DNA from: UBA7477 sp045602925
GTDB taxonomy: Bacteria > Bacillota > Clostridia > Oscillospirales > Ruminococcaceae
DNA: 64,000 bases
Direction of reading: 5' to 3'
Assembly (NCBI GenBank): GCA_045602925.1
Contig: JAZSCN010000031.1
Span: 1-64,000 of the forward strand
Program-made: the position numbers and the translations under genes
In this document: positions 43,025-50,473 of the stretch, piece by piece
Layout of the letters: each line of letters starts with the position of its first letter
Numbering within the stretch: the stretch's first letter is position 1
The notes under the pieces: model-generated
The model's database searches: none
What the model saw: the letters and a program-made list of their open reading frames with translations, nothing else
Told to the model about the DNA's origin: nothing

Positions 43025-43115
43025 GGAGAAGTCGCCTAGCCCGGTTTATGGCGCACGACTGGAACTCGTGTATACCCGAAAGGTATCGAGGGTTCGAATC
43101 CCTCCTTCTCCGCCA
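43025..43115 (+). tRNA. tRNA-Ser(GGA)
   Basis: A 91-base class II tRNA. The acceptor arm pairs GGAGAAG (43025-43031) with CTTCTCC (43105-43111), with discriminator G and an encoded CCA at 43113-43115. The anticodon arm is CACGA-CTGGAAC-TCGTG with anticodon GGA at 43061-43063, reading UCC and UCU. A long variable arm (TACC-CGAAA-GGTA) and a GGTTCGAATCC T-loop are clear. Confidence 0.97.
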
Positions 43116-43209
43116 CAAAAAAGCACCACCCTCTAAGGTGGTGCTTTTTTGTGGAGAAGTAAGAGTAAGCAGAAGCGTCGGCAAAATTCATTTTGCACGA
43201 GGGCGAGTT
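43095..43209 (+). repeat. duplicated tRNA-Ser 3' end and trailer, copy A
   Basis: From the T-loop of tRNA-Ser (CGAATC at 43095), through the acceptor 3' strand and the terminator, to a 57-base conserved trailer (43153-43209). The same series recurs as copy B at 43257-43354. The trailers differ at one base only (T at 43187, G at 43332). Copy A contains the functional tRNA end. Confidence 0.85.
43117..43150 (+). terminator. intrinsic terminator after tRNA-Ser
   Basis: AAAAAAGCACCACC (43117-43130) pairs with GGTGGTGCTTTTTT (43137-43150) around a CTCTAA loop. The T run is in the 3' arm. Confidence 0.9.
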
Positions 43210-43256
43210 TTGAAAAAACTCGGTGCGATGAAGTAATCGAAGATTGCAAATCGCTA

Positions 43257-43354
43257 CGAATCACCTCCTTCTCCTTGCTCTAGGTGGTGCTTTTTGGGGA
43301 GAAGTAAGAGTAAGCAGAAGCGTCGGCAAAAGTCATTTTGCACGAGGGCGAGTT
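43257..43354 (+). repeat. duplicated tRNA-Ser 3' end and trailer, copy B (degenerate)
   Basis: CGAATC-A-CCTCCTTCTCC (43257-43274) mimics the tRNA 3' end but has lost the CCA and the 5' arm of the terminator. TAGGTGGTGCTTTTT and a near-identical 57-base trailer (43298-43354) follow. There is no complete tRNA in front of it. It may be the remnant of a second tRNA gene or the product of recombination at the tRNA. A spurious in-frame extension of the next gene runs through it. Confidence 0.8.
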
Positions 43355-43426
43355 CTGTATCTATACTGTATCCCGTTCCATTTTTATATCCTAAACTTAA
43401 CAATTCCTCTTTTTGAAGGTGATTTT

Positions 43427-44533
43427 TTGAAAGCTTTAAGATTTCTAAAGAAAAATATAGTGCTCGTTATCGCTGCGCTCGCAGCAGCGATAACCTCTTT
43501 TATCGTGCCACCTGATAAGAAATACCTGTCCTATTTTGACTATAAAACTCTCGTGTGCCTCTTTATAACTCTCGCAGTAGTCTGTGCACTGAGAAATATC
43601 AAGTTTTTCACTATCGTCGCAAGAAAGCTCGTTACCTTTTCGGGTAACCTTAGAAGCCTGTTTCTTATGCTCATAACAATCACATTCTTAGGCTCAATGC
43701 TTATCGCTAACGATATGGCACTTATAACCTTCCTGCCACTCGGATATTTTGCGCTGTCTGTAGCAAAGCAGGAAAAATATATGGCGTACCTCTTTATTCT
43801 TCAAAACATCTCAGCAAACCTAGGTGGTATGCTCACACCGTTTGGCAATCCGCAAAACCTGTACCTCTATTCGTATTTCGAAATTCCTACTGCCCGATTT
43901 TGCAGGATAATGCTACCACCGTTTCTCCTCGCAATCGCATTGCTTGCAGGTGCCTGCTACCTTGTAAAGCCACATAAAATCAATGTTACAGAAAGCTTTG
44001 GAGAAAAACTAAACCTCAAAAAGACAGCACTCTATCTTGTCCTCTTTTTGCTTTCAATCCTCGTCGTGTTCAGAGTAATTCCATTCTGGCTCGGACTTGC
44101 TATCGTTCCCGTAGTTATTCTTTTTGCCGATAGGGAAGCTTTGCTTATGGTTGATTATCCGCTACTCTTTACATTCGTCTTCTTTTTCATCTTTGCAGGG
44201 AATTTAGCAAGAATAGATGCCGTGAATTCGCTTTTTTCAATGCTTCTTAAGAAGGATTCGCTTATCTTTACCGTGCTGTCCTGCCAGTTTATGAGTAACG
44301 TTCCTACAGCTATCCTGTTTTCTCACTTCACTTTAGATTATGTCCCACTATTGCTCGGCGTCAATATCGGAGGAACAGGTACCCTCATAGCATCACTAGC
44401 AAGCCTTATAACCTTTAGCGAGTACAGTATACTGTATCCTAAAAAGAAGCTGCATTATTTGGGCTTGTTTACCCTTATCAATTTAATCTTCCTTGCAGTA
44501 ATGACATTTGCAGCAAGATTTGTCTTCTTGTAA
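43427..44533 (+). CDS. SLC13/CitMHS-type anion transporter
   Basis: About 368 residues with 10-11 hydrophobic segments. The two repeat-like loops GGMLTPFGNPQNLYLYS and GVNIGGTGTLIASLASLITF contain the proline/glycine-rich turns typical of the ion-transporter superfamily that includes DASS, CitMHS and ArsB. Substrate is unknown; a dicarboxylate, citrate or other anion is likely. The start is TTG at 43427 with AAGGTGA upstream, giving LKALRFLKKNI; the frame stays open to 43244 only through the tRNA-trailer repeat. The next transporter gene follows with its own promoter. Confidence 0.82.
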   Translation: MKALRFLKKNIVLVIAALAAAITSFIVPPDKKYLSYFDYKTLVCLFITLAVVCALRNIKFFTIVARKLVTFSGNLRSLFLMLITITFLGSMLIANDMALITFLPLGYFALSVAKQEKYMAYLFILQNISANLGGMLTPFGNPQNLYLYSYFEIPTARFCRIMLPPFLLAIALLAGACYLVKPHKINVTESFGEKLNLKKTALYLVLFLLSILVVFRVIPFWLGLAIVPVVILFADREALLMVDYPLLFTFVFFFIFAGNLARIDAVNSLFSMLLKKDSLIFTVLSCQFMSNVPTAILFSHFTLDYVPLLLGVNIGGTGTLIASLASLITFSEYSILYPKKKLHYLGLFTLINLIFLAVMTFAARFVFL

Positions 44534-44534
44534 A

Positions 44535-44563
44535 TTGACAATGTATGTCAATTAGTGTATAAT
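44535..44563 (+). promoter_or_regulatory. promoter with palindrome over the -35 box, for the NSS transporter
   Basis: TTGACA (44535-44540), a 17-base spacer and TATAAT (44558-44563). The -35 box is the left arm of a perfect inverted repeat TTGACA-ATGTA-TGTCAA (44535-44551), which could be an operator. The -35 abuts the stop codon of the upstream gene. Confidence 0.8.
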
Positions 44564-44599
44564 AATTAGGATTGTGATTTTAATTTAGGAGTGACTTTA

Positions 44600-45970
44600 A
44601 TGGAAGAAAAGAAAAGCACTGCAAAGTCAGGCTTTAGCTCGAAAATAGGCTTTATTCTCGCAGCAGCCGGCTCAGCAGTAGGACTCGGCAATATATGGCG
44701 ATTCCCGTACCTCGCCGCAAAATACGGTGGCGGACTGTTCCTCATAGTATACCTTATCTTTGCAGTTACCTTCGGCTTTACGCTTATGCTTACAGAAATT
44801 GCAATAGGCAGAAAAACCGGTAAAAGCGTTATCGGTGCCTATAAGTCAATAAATAAAAAGTTTGCACCACTCGGCTGGATCGCAGCTTTAGTCCCTGCAA
44901 TTATCCTGCCGTACTATTGCGTAATCGGTGGCTGGGTGTTTAAGTACCTTACCGTGTTTGTTACAGGCAACGGCAGTACAGCAGCAGGCGATGGTTCATT
45001 TTTCACAAACTTTATCGGCCACGCAGGACAGCCAACAGTGTTCTTCTTTGCATTCGTTGCACTTACAGCCTTTGTAGTAATGCTCGGCGTGCAGAAGGGT
45101 ATCGAAAAGGTCAGCAAGTTTATGATGCCATTGCTCGTAGTTCTTACAATCGGCATCGCAATCTATACTCTGACACTCGACGGTGCAATGGATGGACTCA
45201 AGTATTATATCCTCCCTGACTTTGACGGAATGACTGTGTCAAAGCTCCTCAAAACTATCGCAGCCGCTGTCGGACAGCTCTTCTATTCAATGTCGCTTGC
45301 AATGGGTATTATGATTACATACGGCTCTTATATGAGAAAGGAAGACTCCCTCGAGCAGTCTGTCCGTCATATCGAGATTTTCGATACAGCAATCGCATTT
45401 TTAGCAGGCCTTATAATCGTTCCGTCTGTCTTTGTATTCTCAGGTGGCGACCCGAATGCCCTCAAGGCAGGTCCAAGCCTTATGTTCATAACCCTGCCTA
45501 ACGTTTTCGATTCAATGGCAGGTGGTCAGATTATAGGAACAGTATTCTTCCTGCTTGTCGCACTCGCAGCGCTGACATCCTCTATCTCACTTATGGAAAC
45601 TGTAGTTTCTATTATTTGCGAGAAGCTTAAAATTCGTAGAACTATCTGCTGCGTCGCAGTAATTGTTCTCTGCGTGCTCGTTGGAATGCTCTCAGTATTC
45701 GGTTATAGCATCTGGGATACAGTTACAATCTTCGGTTATCAGTTCCTAGACTTCTTTGACTTTATAAGCAATAATATTATGATGCCGATTGTCGCACTCC
45801 TTACTTGCATCCTTATTTCCTACGTTGTCGGAACAAAGTATGTCGAGGATGAGGTAACACTCGGTCAGCAGAGATTTAAGTCCAAGGCGCTTTTCAATGT
45901 AATGATAAAATATATATGTCCAATCTGTATGGTGATAATTCTGGTAACACCATTCGTGACTGAAATCTAG
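44600..45970 (+). CDS. neurotransmitter:sodium symporter-family transporter
   Basis: 456 residues, about 11-12 transmembrane segments, LeuT fold. TM1 shows the family signature GSAVGLGNIWRFPYLAAKYGG, which binds sodium and substrate. Bacterial members import amino acids or amines with sodium. Start at 44600 (MEEKKS) after TAGGAGTGAC. Expressed from the promoter at 44535 and followed by a terminator. Confidence 0.93.
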   Translation: MEEKKSTAKSGFSSKIGFILAAAGSAVGLGNIWRFPYLAAKYGGGLFLIVYLIFAVTFGFTLMLTEIAIGRKTGKSVIGAYKSINKKFAPLGWIAALVPAIILPYYCVIGGWVFKYLTVFVTGNGSTAAGDGSFFTNFIGHAGQPTVFFFAFVALTAFVVMLGVQKGIEKVSKFMMPLLVVLTIGIAIYTLTLDGAMDGLKYYILPDFDGMTVSKLLKTIAAAVGQLFYSMSLAMGIMITYGSYMRKEDSLEQSVRHIEIFDTAIAFLAGLIIVPSVFVFSGGDPNALKAGPSLMFITLPNVFDSMAGGQIIGTVFFLLVALAALTSSISLMETVVSIICEKLKIRRTICCVAVIVLCVLVGMLSVFGYSIWDTVTIFGYQFLDFFDFISNNIMMPIVALLTCILISYVVGTKYVEDEVTLGQQRFKSKALFNVMIKYICPICMVIILVTPFVTEI

Positions 45971-45979
45971 CATAAATTT

Positions 45980-46018
45980 AAGGCTGAACAGTATTTGCTG
46001 TCCAGCCTTTTAGTTTTT
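45980..46018. terminator. terminator after the NSS transporter, possibly bidirectional
   Basis: AAGGCTG (45980-45986) pairs with CAGCCTT (46003-46009), with an inner ACAG-CTGT helix, then TTAGTTTTT. The last bases overlap the end of the convergent minus-strand gene. Confidence 0.82.
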
Positions 46019-46537
46019 GTGAACGCCCGATTCGAGCTTTCTTAGGATTTTTACAGTAGGAACTATAAGTAAACCTGCCACAAGATTTCCTCCCGCGTGA
46101 ACTAAGTCCCAAGGTAACCCCGCAACAATCCACCTTATAGTGTTCTCAAAGCTCAACCCGAACATTATAGCCTGCGCAGGTGCGTAAAGTGTACCAAACG
46201 CAAGTCCGTGTAGGGAACAAAGTAGGGGATAAACAAAGACGCCCACCTTGTAGCTTAGCTTTTTTGGTAAAAGCATAGTGATGCCCCATAGCACAGCCCA
46301 AATGTATAAGTACGGTACCCACCATAAATTGAAGCCGGCGTATAAGCCGTTTAAGAATACAAAAATGTAAATCGGAATAAGAGCCTTGAACCTGTATACA
46401 ACAGTGTACGATATAATGAGCATACCTAGTAAATGTACATTCGGTAGTCCCTCTGTAAGAAGCTTTGAGATAAACATAAAGCTTCCCAGCAGAGAAAAGA
46501 TAACAAGCTCTCTTGTCTTAATAGCCTTGTTTTTCAT
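46010..46537 (-). CDS. ECF transporter S component
   Basis: 175-residue integral membrane protein with about five or six segments. It is an S-component-like vitamin-binding subunit of an energy-coupling-factor transporter (ELVIFSLLGSFMFISKLL, PLLCSLHGLAFGTLYAPAQA, GLPWDLVHAGGNLVAGLLI). Its ATG overlaps the stop of the DUF4430 lipoprotein gene (TAATG), so the two work together. DUF4430 resembles the transcobalamin C-terminal domain, which points to a cobalamin-like ligand, but the substrate is not proven. No ECF ATPase is nearby. Confidence 0.85.
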   Translation of the reverse strand: MKNKAIKTRELVIFSLLGSFMFISKLLTEGLPNVHLLGMLIISYTVVYRFKALIPIYIFVFLNGLYAGFNLWWVPYLYIWAVLWGITMLLPKKLSYKVGVFVYPLLCSLHGLAFGTLYAPAQAIMFGLSFENTIRWIVAGLPWDLVHAGGNLVAGLLIVPTVKILRKLESGVHKN

Positions 46538-46977
46538 TATTCAACCTTAAAAGCATATGTGGAAGTTTCTACAATGTCGGTAGAATCAACGCCACTCATA
46601 GCGTATTCGCCGTCAATATAAAAAGCCCAGTACTTGCCATCATCGTCAAAGTCAACTGTCTCACCGTTTACCGTCTTTACATAAATACCTAAGTCAGAAT
46701 CGTCACCGGCAATAAGTCCCAGCTCTATAAGTGCCGCACCAACAGTCTTTTCGTTCGTGTTTATAATAAATGTGGTGAGCTTGCCGTCACTGCCTGTAAC
46801 TTCGAATTGAAAGCTCGTATCTCCCTCACCAAGTACAGTTGCAGTCGGCTTAGTGCCAGACGAATCAGCCACAGAAGCTTCAGAAGTCGCCTTAGATGAG
46901 CTGTCATCACTACTGCAGGCTGTAAAGCAAAGCATAGCTGCTAGTGTAAAAAGCAGAGCGAATAGTTTCTTATACAT
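46537..46977 (-). CDS. DUF4430 (transcobalamin-like C-terminal domain) lipoprotein
   Basis: 146 residues. A lipobox ending in FTAC with Cys21 makes it a membrane lipoprotein. A Ser-rich linker precedes a DUF4430 domain (VGAALIELGLI, GIYVKTVNGETVDFDDDGKYWAFYIDGEYA). The domain is structurally akin to the beta domain of transcobalamin and intrinsic factor. It probably captures a ligand and hands it to the coupled S component (1-base overlap). GAGGAAGTG site; promoter at 47002-47030. Confidence 0.88.
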   Translation of the reverse strand: MYKKLFALLFTLAAMLCFTACSSDDSSSKATSEASVADSSGTKPTATVLGEGDTSFQFEVTGSDGKLTTFIINTNEKTVGAALIELGLIAGDDSDLGIYVKTVNGETVDFDDDGKYWAFYIDGEYAMSGVDSTDIVETSTYAFKVE

Positions 46978-47001
46978 AATTAATCACTTCCTCATAGTAG
47001 C

Positions 47002-47030
47002 ATTATACAACATTTTTCGTACCCTTTCAA
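47002..47030 (-). promoter_or_regulatory. sigma-A promoter for the DUF4430/ECF-S pair
   Basis: Minus strand TTGAAA (47030-47025) and TATAAT (47007-47002), spacer 17 bases. Confidence 0.8.
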
Positions 47031-47046
47031 GTGTTTTAGAAGGCAG

Positions 47047-47075
47047 TTGCTTTTAATCTACGAATGTGATAAAAT
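47047..47075 (+). promoter_or_regulatory. sigma-A promoter for trmO
   Basis: TTGCTT (47047-47052) and TAAAAT (47070-47075), spacer 17 bases, about 30 bases before the ATG; divergent from the DUF4430 promoter. Confidence 0.55.
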
Positions 47076-47106
47076 CTAATTGTATCAATTAACGGAGATG
47101 AAATAT

Positions 47107-47790
47107 ATGTCACAAAATTTTTTACCTATCGCATATATAAGAACCGATTTTAATGATAAGTTCGGAATACCAAGACAAAGCGGCAGAGTAAAGGAACTGC
47201 AGGGTACTATCATCTTTGAACCCCAGTTCAGAAATCCTGAAGCAATCCGAGAAATCGAAGGCTTTTCACATCTGTGGCTGATTTTTGATTTTTCACTCTC
47301 TCATAAAAGCGAGTGGTCACCAACAGTTCGCCCACCAAGACTCGGTGGTAATAAGCGTGTCGGAGTTTTCGCCAGCCGTTCACCCTTTAGACCTAACCCT
47401 ATAGGCCTTTCCTGCGTCAAGCTCGAAAGAGTAGAGTATAGCGAAAAATATGGCAATATGCTTGTAGTGTCGGGCGTCGACCTGCTCGATAATACCCCAA
47501 TATACGATATAAAGCCGTATCTTCCCTTTGCCGATTGTATTGAAGATGCCAAGGGTGGCTACGCAGAGGAGTTTTGGGATTATAAGCTGAATGTAAGCTT
47601 CCCCGAGGAGCTTTTGAATAGTATCCCGATAGAGAAAAGACAAGCACTCATAAACTGCCTCGCCGAAGACCCTCGCCCTTCTTATCAGGATGATAGCGAT
47701 AGAGTCTATAGTATGAGCTTTGCAGGGTATGATGTTCATTTTAAGGTTACAGATAATATTCTTTGCGTTTTTGATGTAGAAAAACTGTGA
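47107..47790 (+). CDS. trmO: tRNA (t6A37) N6-methyltransferase TrmO
   Basis: SAM-dependent enzyme that methylates N6 of threonylcarbamoyladenosine-37 in some tRNAs. 227 residues: N-terminal beta-barrel (IAYIRTDFNDKFGIPRQSG, IREIEGFSHLWLIFDF), the conserved RPPRLGGNKRVGVFASRSPFRPNPIG block and DLLDNTPIYDIKPYLPFAD. The C-terminal extension ends in CVFDVEKL. Start at 47107 (MSQNF) after GGAG; an ATG at 47098 in the same frame is possible. Confidence 0.93.
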   Translation: MSQNFLPIAYIRTDFNDKFGIPRQSGRVKELQGTIIFEPQFRNPEAIREIEGFSHLWLIFDFSLSHKSEWSPTVRPPRLGGNKRVGVFASRSPFRPNPIGLSCVKLERVEYSEKYGNMLVVSGVDLLDNTPIYDIKPYLPFADCIEDAKGGYAEEFWDYKLNVSFPEELLNSIPIEKRQALINCLAEDPRPSYQDDSDRVYSMSFAGYDVHFKVTDNILCVFDVEKL

Positions 47791-47845
47791 CGAGAGCTGA
47801 GTATTTTCCGTCAATATTGGTGAAGGGAAAAGGAGGCGAAAGGCT

Positions 47846-48403
47846 ATGGAGGATAAGGATATCATAAAGCTCTTTTTTGATAGAGATGAAAAAGCGCTAG
47901 AGTATGCTGATGAAAAGTACGGTACCTACTGTCGCAGCATCTCCAGCTCTATACTCGGCACAAATGAGGATGCAGAGGAATGTATGAGTGACACGCTTTT
48001 AAAGGCTTGGAACAGTATCCCACCTGAAGAGCCTAAAAGCCTAAAAGCGTATCTTGGCAGGATTATAAGGAATATATCTCTCGATAGGTATGATTCTAAG
48101 AACGCACAAAAACGTGGTAGTGGCGAGTTGCCTGTTATCTACGACGAGCTAAGCGAGTGTATCGCAGGTAGCGAGAGCGTTATCGAAAAACTCGAACTTA
48201 GTGCAATTACCGAGGCTATAAATCTTTTCTTAGAAAAGCAAAAGCCTGGGCTAAGAAGACTTTTTGTAAAAAGATATTGGCTGTCGCATAGCATCAAGGA
48301 GATTGCCAAGGCAGAAGATACGTCCGAAAGCTACGTTAAAATGTCCCTTCATAGATTAAGGAAAAAGCTACAAGACTTTCTTTCAAAAGAAGGTTGGCTG
48401 TGA
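47846..48403 (+). CDS. ECF-type RNA polymerase sigma factor
   Basis: 185 residues with two sigma-70 regions: region 2 (about 20-90; EECMSDTLLKAWNSIPPEEP, AYLGRIIRNISLDRY) and region 4 (about 125-180; LRRLFVKRYWLSHSIKEIAKAEDTSESYVKMSLHRLRKKL). Such small sigma factors answer envelope or external signals. GGAGGCGAAAGG precedes the ATG. The next gene, 21 bases downstream, encodes a single-pass membrane protein and is the probable anti-sigma partner. Confidence 0.92.
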   Translation: MEDKDIIKLFFDRDEKALEYADEKYGTYCRSISSSILGTNEDAEECMSDTLLKAWNSIPPEEPKSLKAYLGRIIRNISLDRYDSKNAQKRGSGELPVIYDELSECIAGSESVIEKLELSAITEAINLFLEKQKPGLRRLFVKRYWLSHSIKEIAKAEDTSESYVKMSLHRLRKKLQDFLSKEGWL

Positions 48404-48424
48404 TTTTAAGAAGGAGTGATAGCT

Positions 48425-49450
48425 ATGACAAATGAAAAAAAGCTTATGCAAGCTATCGGCAATATTGACGATAAATTTATCTTAGAAGCTACGCAGGAGA
48501 AGAGCATCAAGAAGAATAAAGGCTATCTTAAGTGGGTAGCCCTGGCAGCATGCCTATGCCTGTGCGTAGGTGGAGTTGCCCTCGCATTGACTCTCGGTCG
48601 CGATAAGCCAAAGACAGACGATGTGCCTTGGCAGACAAAGTATGTAAACGTCGGCTATGAGCAGTCTACCGGTGATAACGCCTATATAAAAAGGTGGGAT
48701 GAAAGAACAATCGACGAGCAGTATCTTGAAGCAAAGCTTTTAGACAGCACATATTCATCAGCTTGCCATAGCATAGAAAAGTCTGAGCTTGGGCAAATAC
48801 TTTCCACAGCTGAGCTTACAGGCTATGATGAGTACGAGGAAAAGAGCTACGCTCTTACTGCCCCTGCCTATGAAATAAAGGGTATAAGCCCCGAATGTGC
48901 CGTAGCAGTCGAGCTTAAGGATAATAGCTTCTATGTGTATCGCAATTCTAATTATGTGCCTGAGTCAGTAGGCGACTTTATAGAAGACTTGTCGCTTTAT
49001 GATAATATAGTTATCGGTGGTGCAAGCTTTACCTGGTATGACGAGAAAAACGATAAGTACGAAACCGTAGTTTTTGAGGAAAGCATAGATAAGGACAAGG
49101 TCTTTGAAATGCTTCTTTCCGATAAGGATGTAAAGCCTATCGAAAACTTCCACGAATTCGGCTTCGATGGCGAGATTTTCCTTAGCATCAGCATCCCAAA
49201 GCTTGGCTATAACAATATAGCACTCGGTGTTAATTCCAAGGGCTGTGTAGTAACAAATATCCTCGATACAGGAAAAGCCTTCTATATAGGCGAGGATAAA
49301 ACCAAGACGTTCTCCGACTATGTTAAGGATAACTATGAAGGCTTTATCATAGTATACGAAAGCCCTAACGATAATGTCGATTATTCAAACGATTCCTCAT
49401 CATCGGTAGCTTCAACCGTAGTTACAACCTCTAAGCCACAAAATCCATAG
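48425..49450 (+). CDS. single-pass membrane protein, probable partner (anti-sigma) of the ECF sigma factor
   Basis: 341 residues. The cytoplasmic part of about 35 residues (LMQAIGNIDDKFILEATQE) recalls the short N-terminal helix of clostridial anti-sigma proteins that follow ECF sigma genes. A transmembrane segment at about 37-57 (WVALAACLCLCVGGVALAL) follows, then a 280-residue extracytoplasmic domain with no recognised fold and a Ser/Thr/Val-rich end. No HxxxCxxC zinc anti-sigma motif is present. Start at 48425 after AAGGAGTG. Role inferred from position and topology. Confidence 0.72.
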   Translation: MTNEKKLMQAIGNIDDKFILEATQEKSIKKNKGYLKWVALAACLCLCVGGVALALTLGRDKPKTDDVPWQTKYVNVGYEQSTGDNAYIKRWDERTIDEQYLEAKLLDSTYSSACHSIEKSELGQILSTAELTGYDEYEEKSYALTAPAYEIKGISPECAVAVELKDNSFYVYRNSNYVPESVGDFIEDLSLYDNIVIGGASFTWYDEKNDKYETVVFEESIDKDKVFEMLLSDKDVKPIENFHEFGFDGEIFLSISIPKLGYNNIALGVNSKGCVVTNILDTGKAFYIGEDKTKTFSDYVKDNYEGFIIVYESPNDNVDYSNDSSSSVASTVVTTSKPQNP

Positions 49451-49463
49451 TATAGCATAGAAA

Positions 49464-49502
49464 AGTCCACCTCTGATTAGTTTCAGAGGTGGACTGCTTT
49501 TA
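49464..49502. terminator. bidirectional terminator between the sigma operon and the esterase
   Basis: AGTCCACCTCTG (49464-49475) pairs with CAGAGGTGGACT (49484-49495), a perfect 12-bp stem, with GCTTTTA on the plus strand and an A/T run on the other side. Confidence 0.85.
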
Positions 49503-50417
49503 CTTGTCGCAAATTTCTTTTATCCAACCGGTAACGCCACTACTTAGCCTTTCATCAGCAGGTGTGCCGTCATCAAAAATAAGGTTGTGCTGAACCCAGT
49601 TTATCATGCAGTGCTGTCCCATCTCTATGCCATAGAATACAGAAGAAACTCCACCGTCGCCGTTGTATACCCATTCAGGGAAGAAGCAAATGCAGTTTTC
49701 TAAAGATAAAAGCTTCTCAATGCGTGGCTCAATACTTTCTTCAAAAGGTGCCAGCTCATCGTGCCTGCCGTGTGCAATGATAAGCTCTGTTCCACTTGCA
49801 ATAACCTTGTCAAGCGACTCATCGCTCGGAATGTAGCCTGATGAAATAGGAATAGCCCCGTCAAAGTATCCGATGTATTCCTCAAGAAGTTGCCAAGTGC
49901 AGCTACCACCTGCAGAAGCTCCCATAACGAACTTTTTGCCAATGTTCTTTTCGTTGTCTTTGCAAACCTTGTCGCAAATATCCTTTAAAGGCTTAGAGTG
50001 TGCCTTACTCCATGTACCGATAATTGTTCCGTCAGGTAATCTTTCCTCGTTGCAAAGTGGAACAATAAGGAACGCACCACCCATCTGCTCCTGGTACTTC
50101 TTAGAAGCATACTGCTCTGCACCACAGCACATTATACAGCCCTCCTCCATAAGAGAGTTGCTCATGCCGTGTAGCCATATCAGTACAGGATACTTTTTGT
50201 CAGGGTCTGCACCATGCTTTATAGGGTTATATACATAGTATCTTATGTCGCCGGTTTCTTCGCAAGGCATAATGTATTTGTCGAAAAGGTCAAAGTATAT
50301 CTTGCTTGTGTAAGTGTTCGAATAGCTTATAAATTCGCCATCTTTAAGAAATTCTGCCCACTGCGGAACAGTACTCTTGTCCTGCTCTAGATTTTTAAAA
50401 TTAGGTAATGTCGCCAT
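49500..50417 (-). CDS. alpha/beta-hydrolase, esterase/polyhydroxybutyrate depolymerase-like
   Basis: 305 residues, cytoplasmic (no signal). The nucleophile elbow is VMGASAGGSCTW (GxSxG), preceded by a VLIWLHGMSNS oxyanion region; LIIAHGRHDELAPFEE supplies the likely acid and GQHCMINW the likely histidine. This layout suits esterases of the PHB-depolymerase/feruloyl esterase group; the substrate is unknown. Start at 50417 (MATLPNF) behind AGAGGAA. It is downstream of galE but separated by a terminator-like hairpin at 50434-50469. Confidence 0.83.
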   Translation of the reverse strand: MATLPNFKNLEQDKSTVPQWAEFLKDGEFISYSNTYTSKIYFDLFDKYIMPCEETGDIRYYVYNPIKHGADPDKKYPVLIWLHGMSNSLMEEGCIMCCGAEQYASKKYQEQMGGAFLIVPLCNEERLPDGTIIGTWSKAHSKPLKDICDKVCKDNEKNIGKKFVMGASAGGSCTWQLLEEYIGYFDGAIPISSGYIPSDESLDKVIASGTELIIAHGRHDELAPFEESIEPRIEKLLSLENCICFFPEWVYNGDGGVSSVFYGIEMGQHCMINWVQHNLIFDDGTPADERLSSGVTGWIKEICDK

Positions 50418-50433
50418 ATAAATTCCTCTTTTA

Positions 50434-50469
50434 AAATTGTCCCAAGCCGTGATGAGCAAGGGACAATTT
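50434..50469 (-). terminator. hairpin between galE and the esterase
   Basis: AAATTGTCCC and GGGACAATTT form a 10-bp stem (arms 50460-50469 and 50434-50443), followed on the minus strand by TAAAAG. The U run is short, so read-through into the esterase gene is possible. Confidence 0.65.
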
Positions 50470-50473
50470 ATCA

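Noticed and set aside
43048..43236. Open frame of 62 codons running through tRNA-Ser and its trailer
   Set aside because: It overlaps a complete tRNA and its terminator; its protein-like segment recurs only because the trailer DNA is duplicated.
43244..43426. N-terminal extension of the SLC13-type transporter
   Set aside because: It reads through the degenerate tRNA trailer repeat; TTG at 43427 has a ribosome site and begins the membrane protein.
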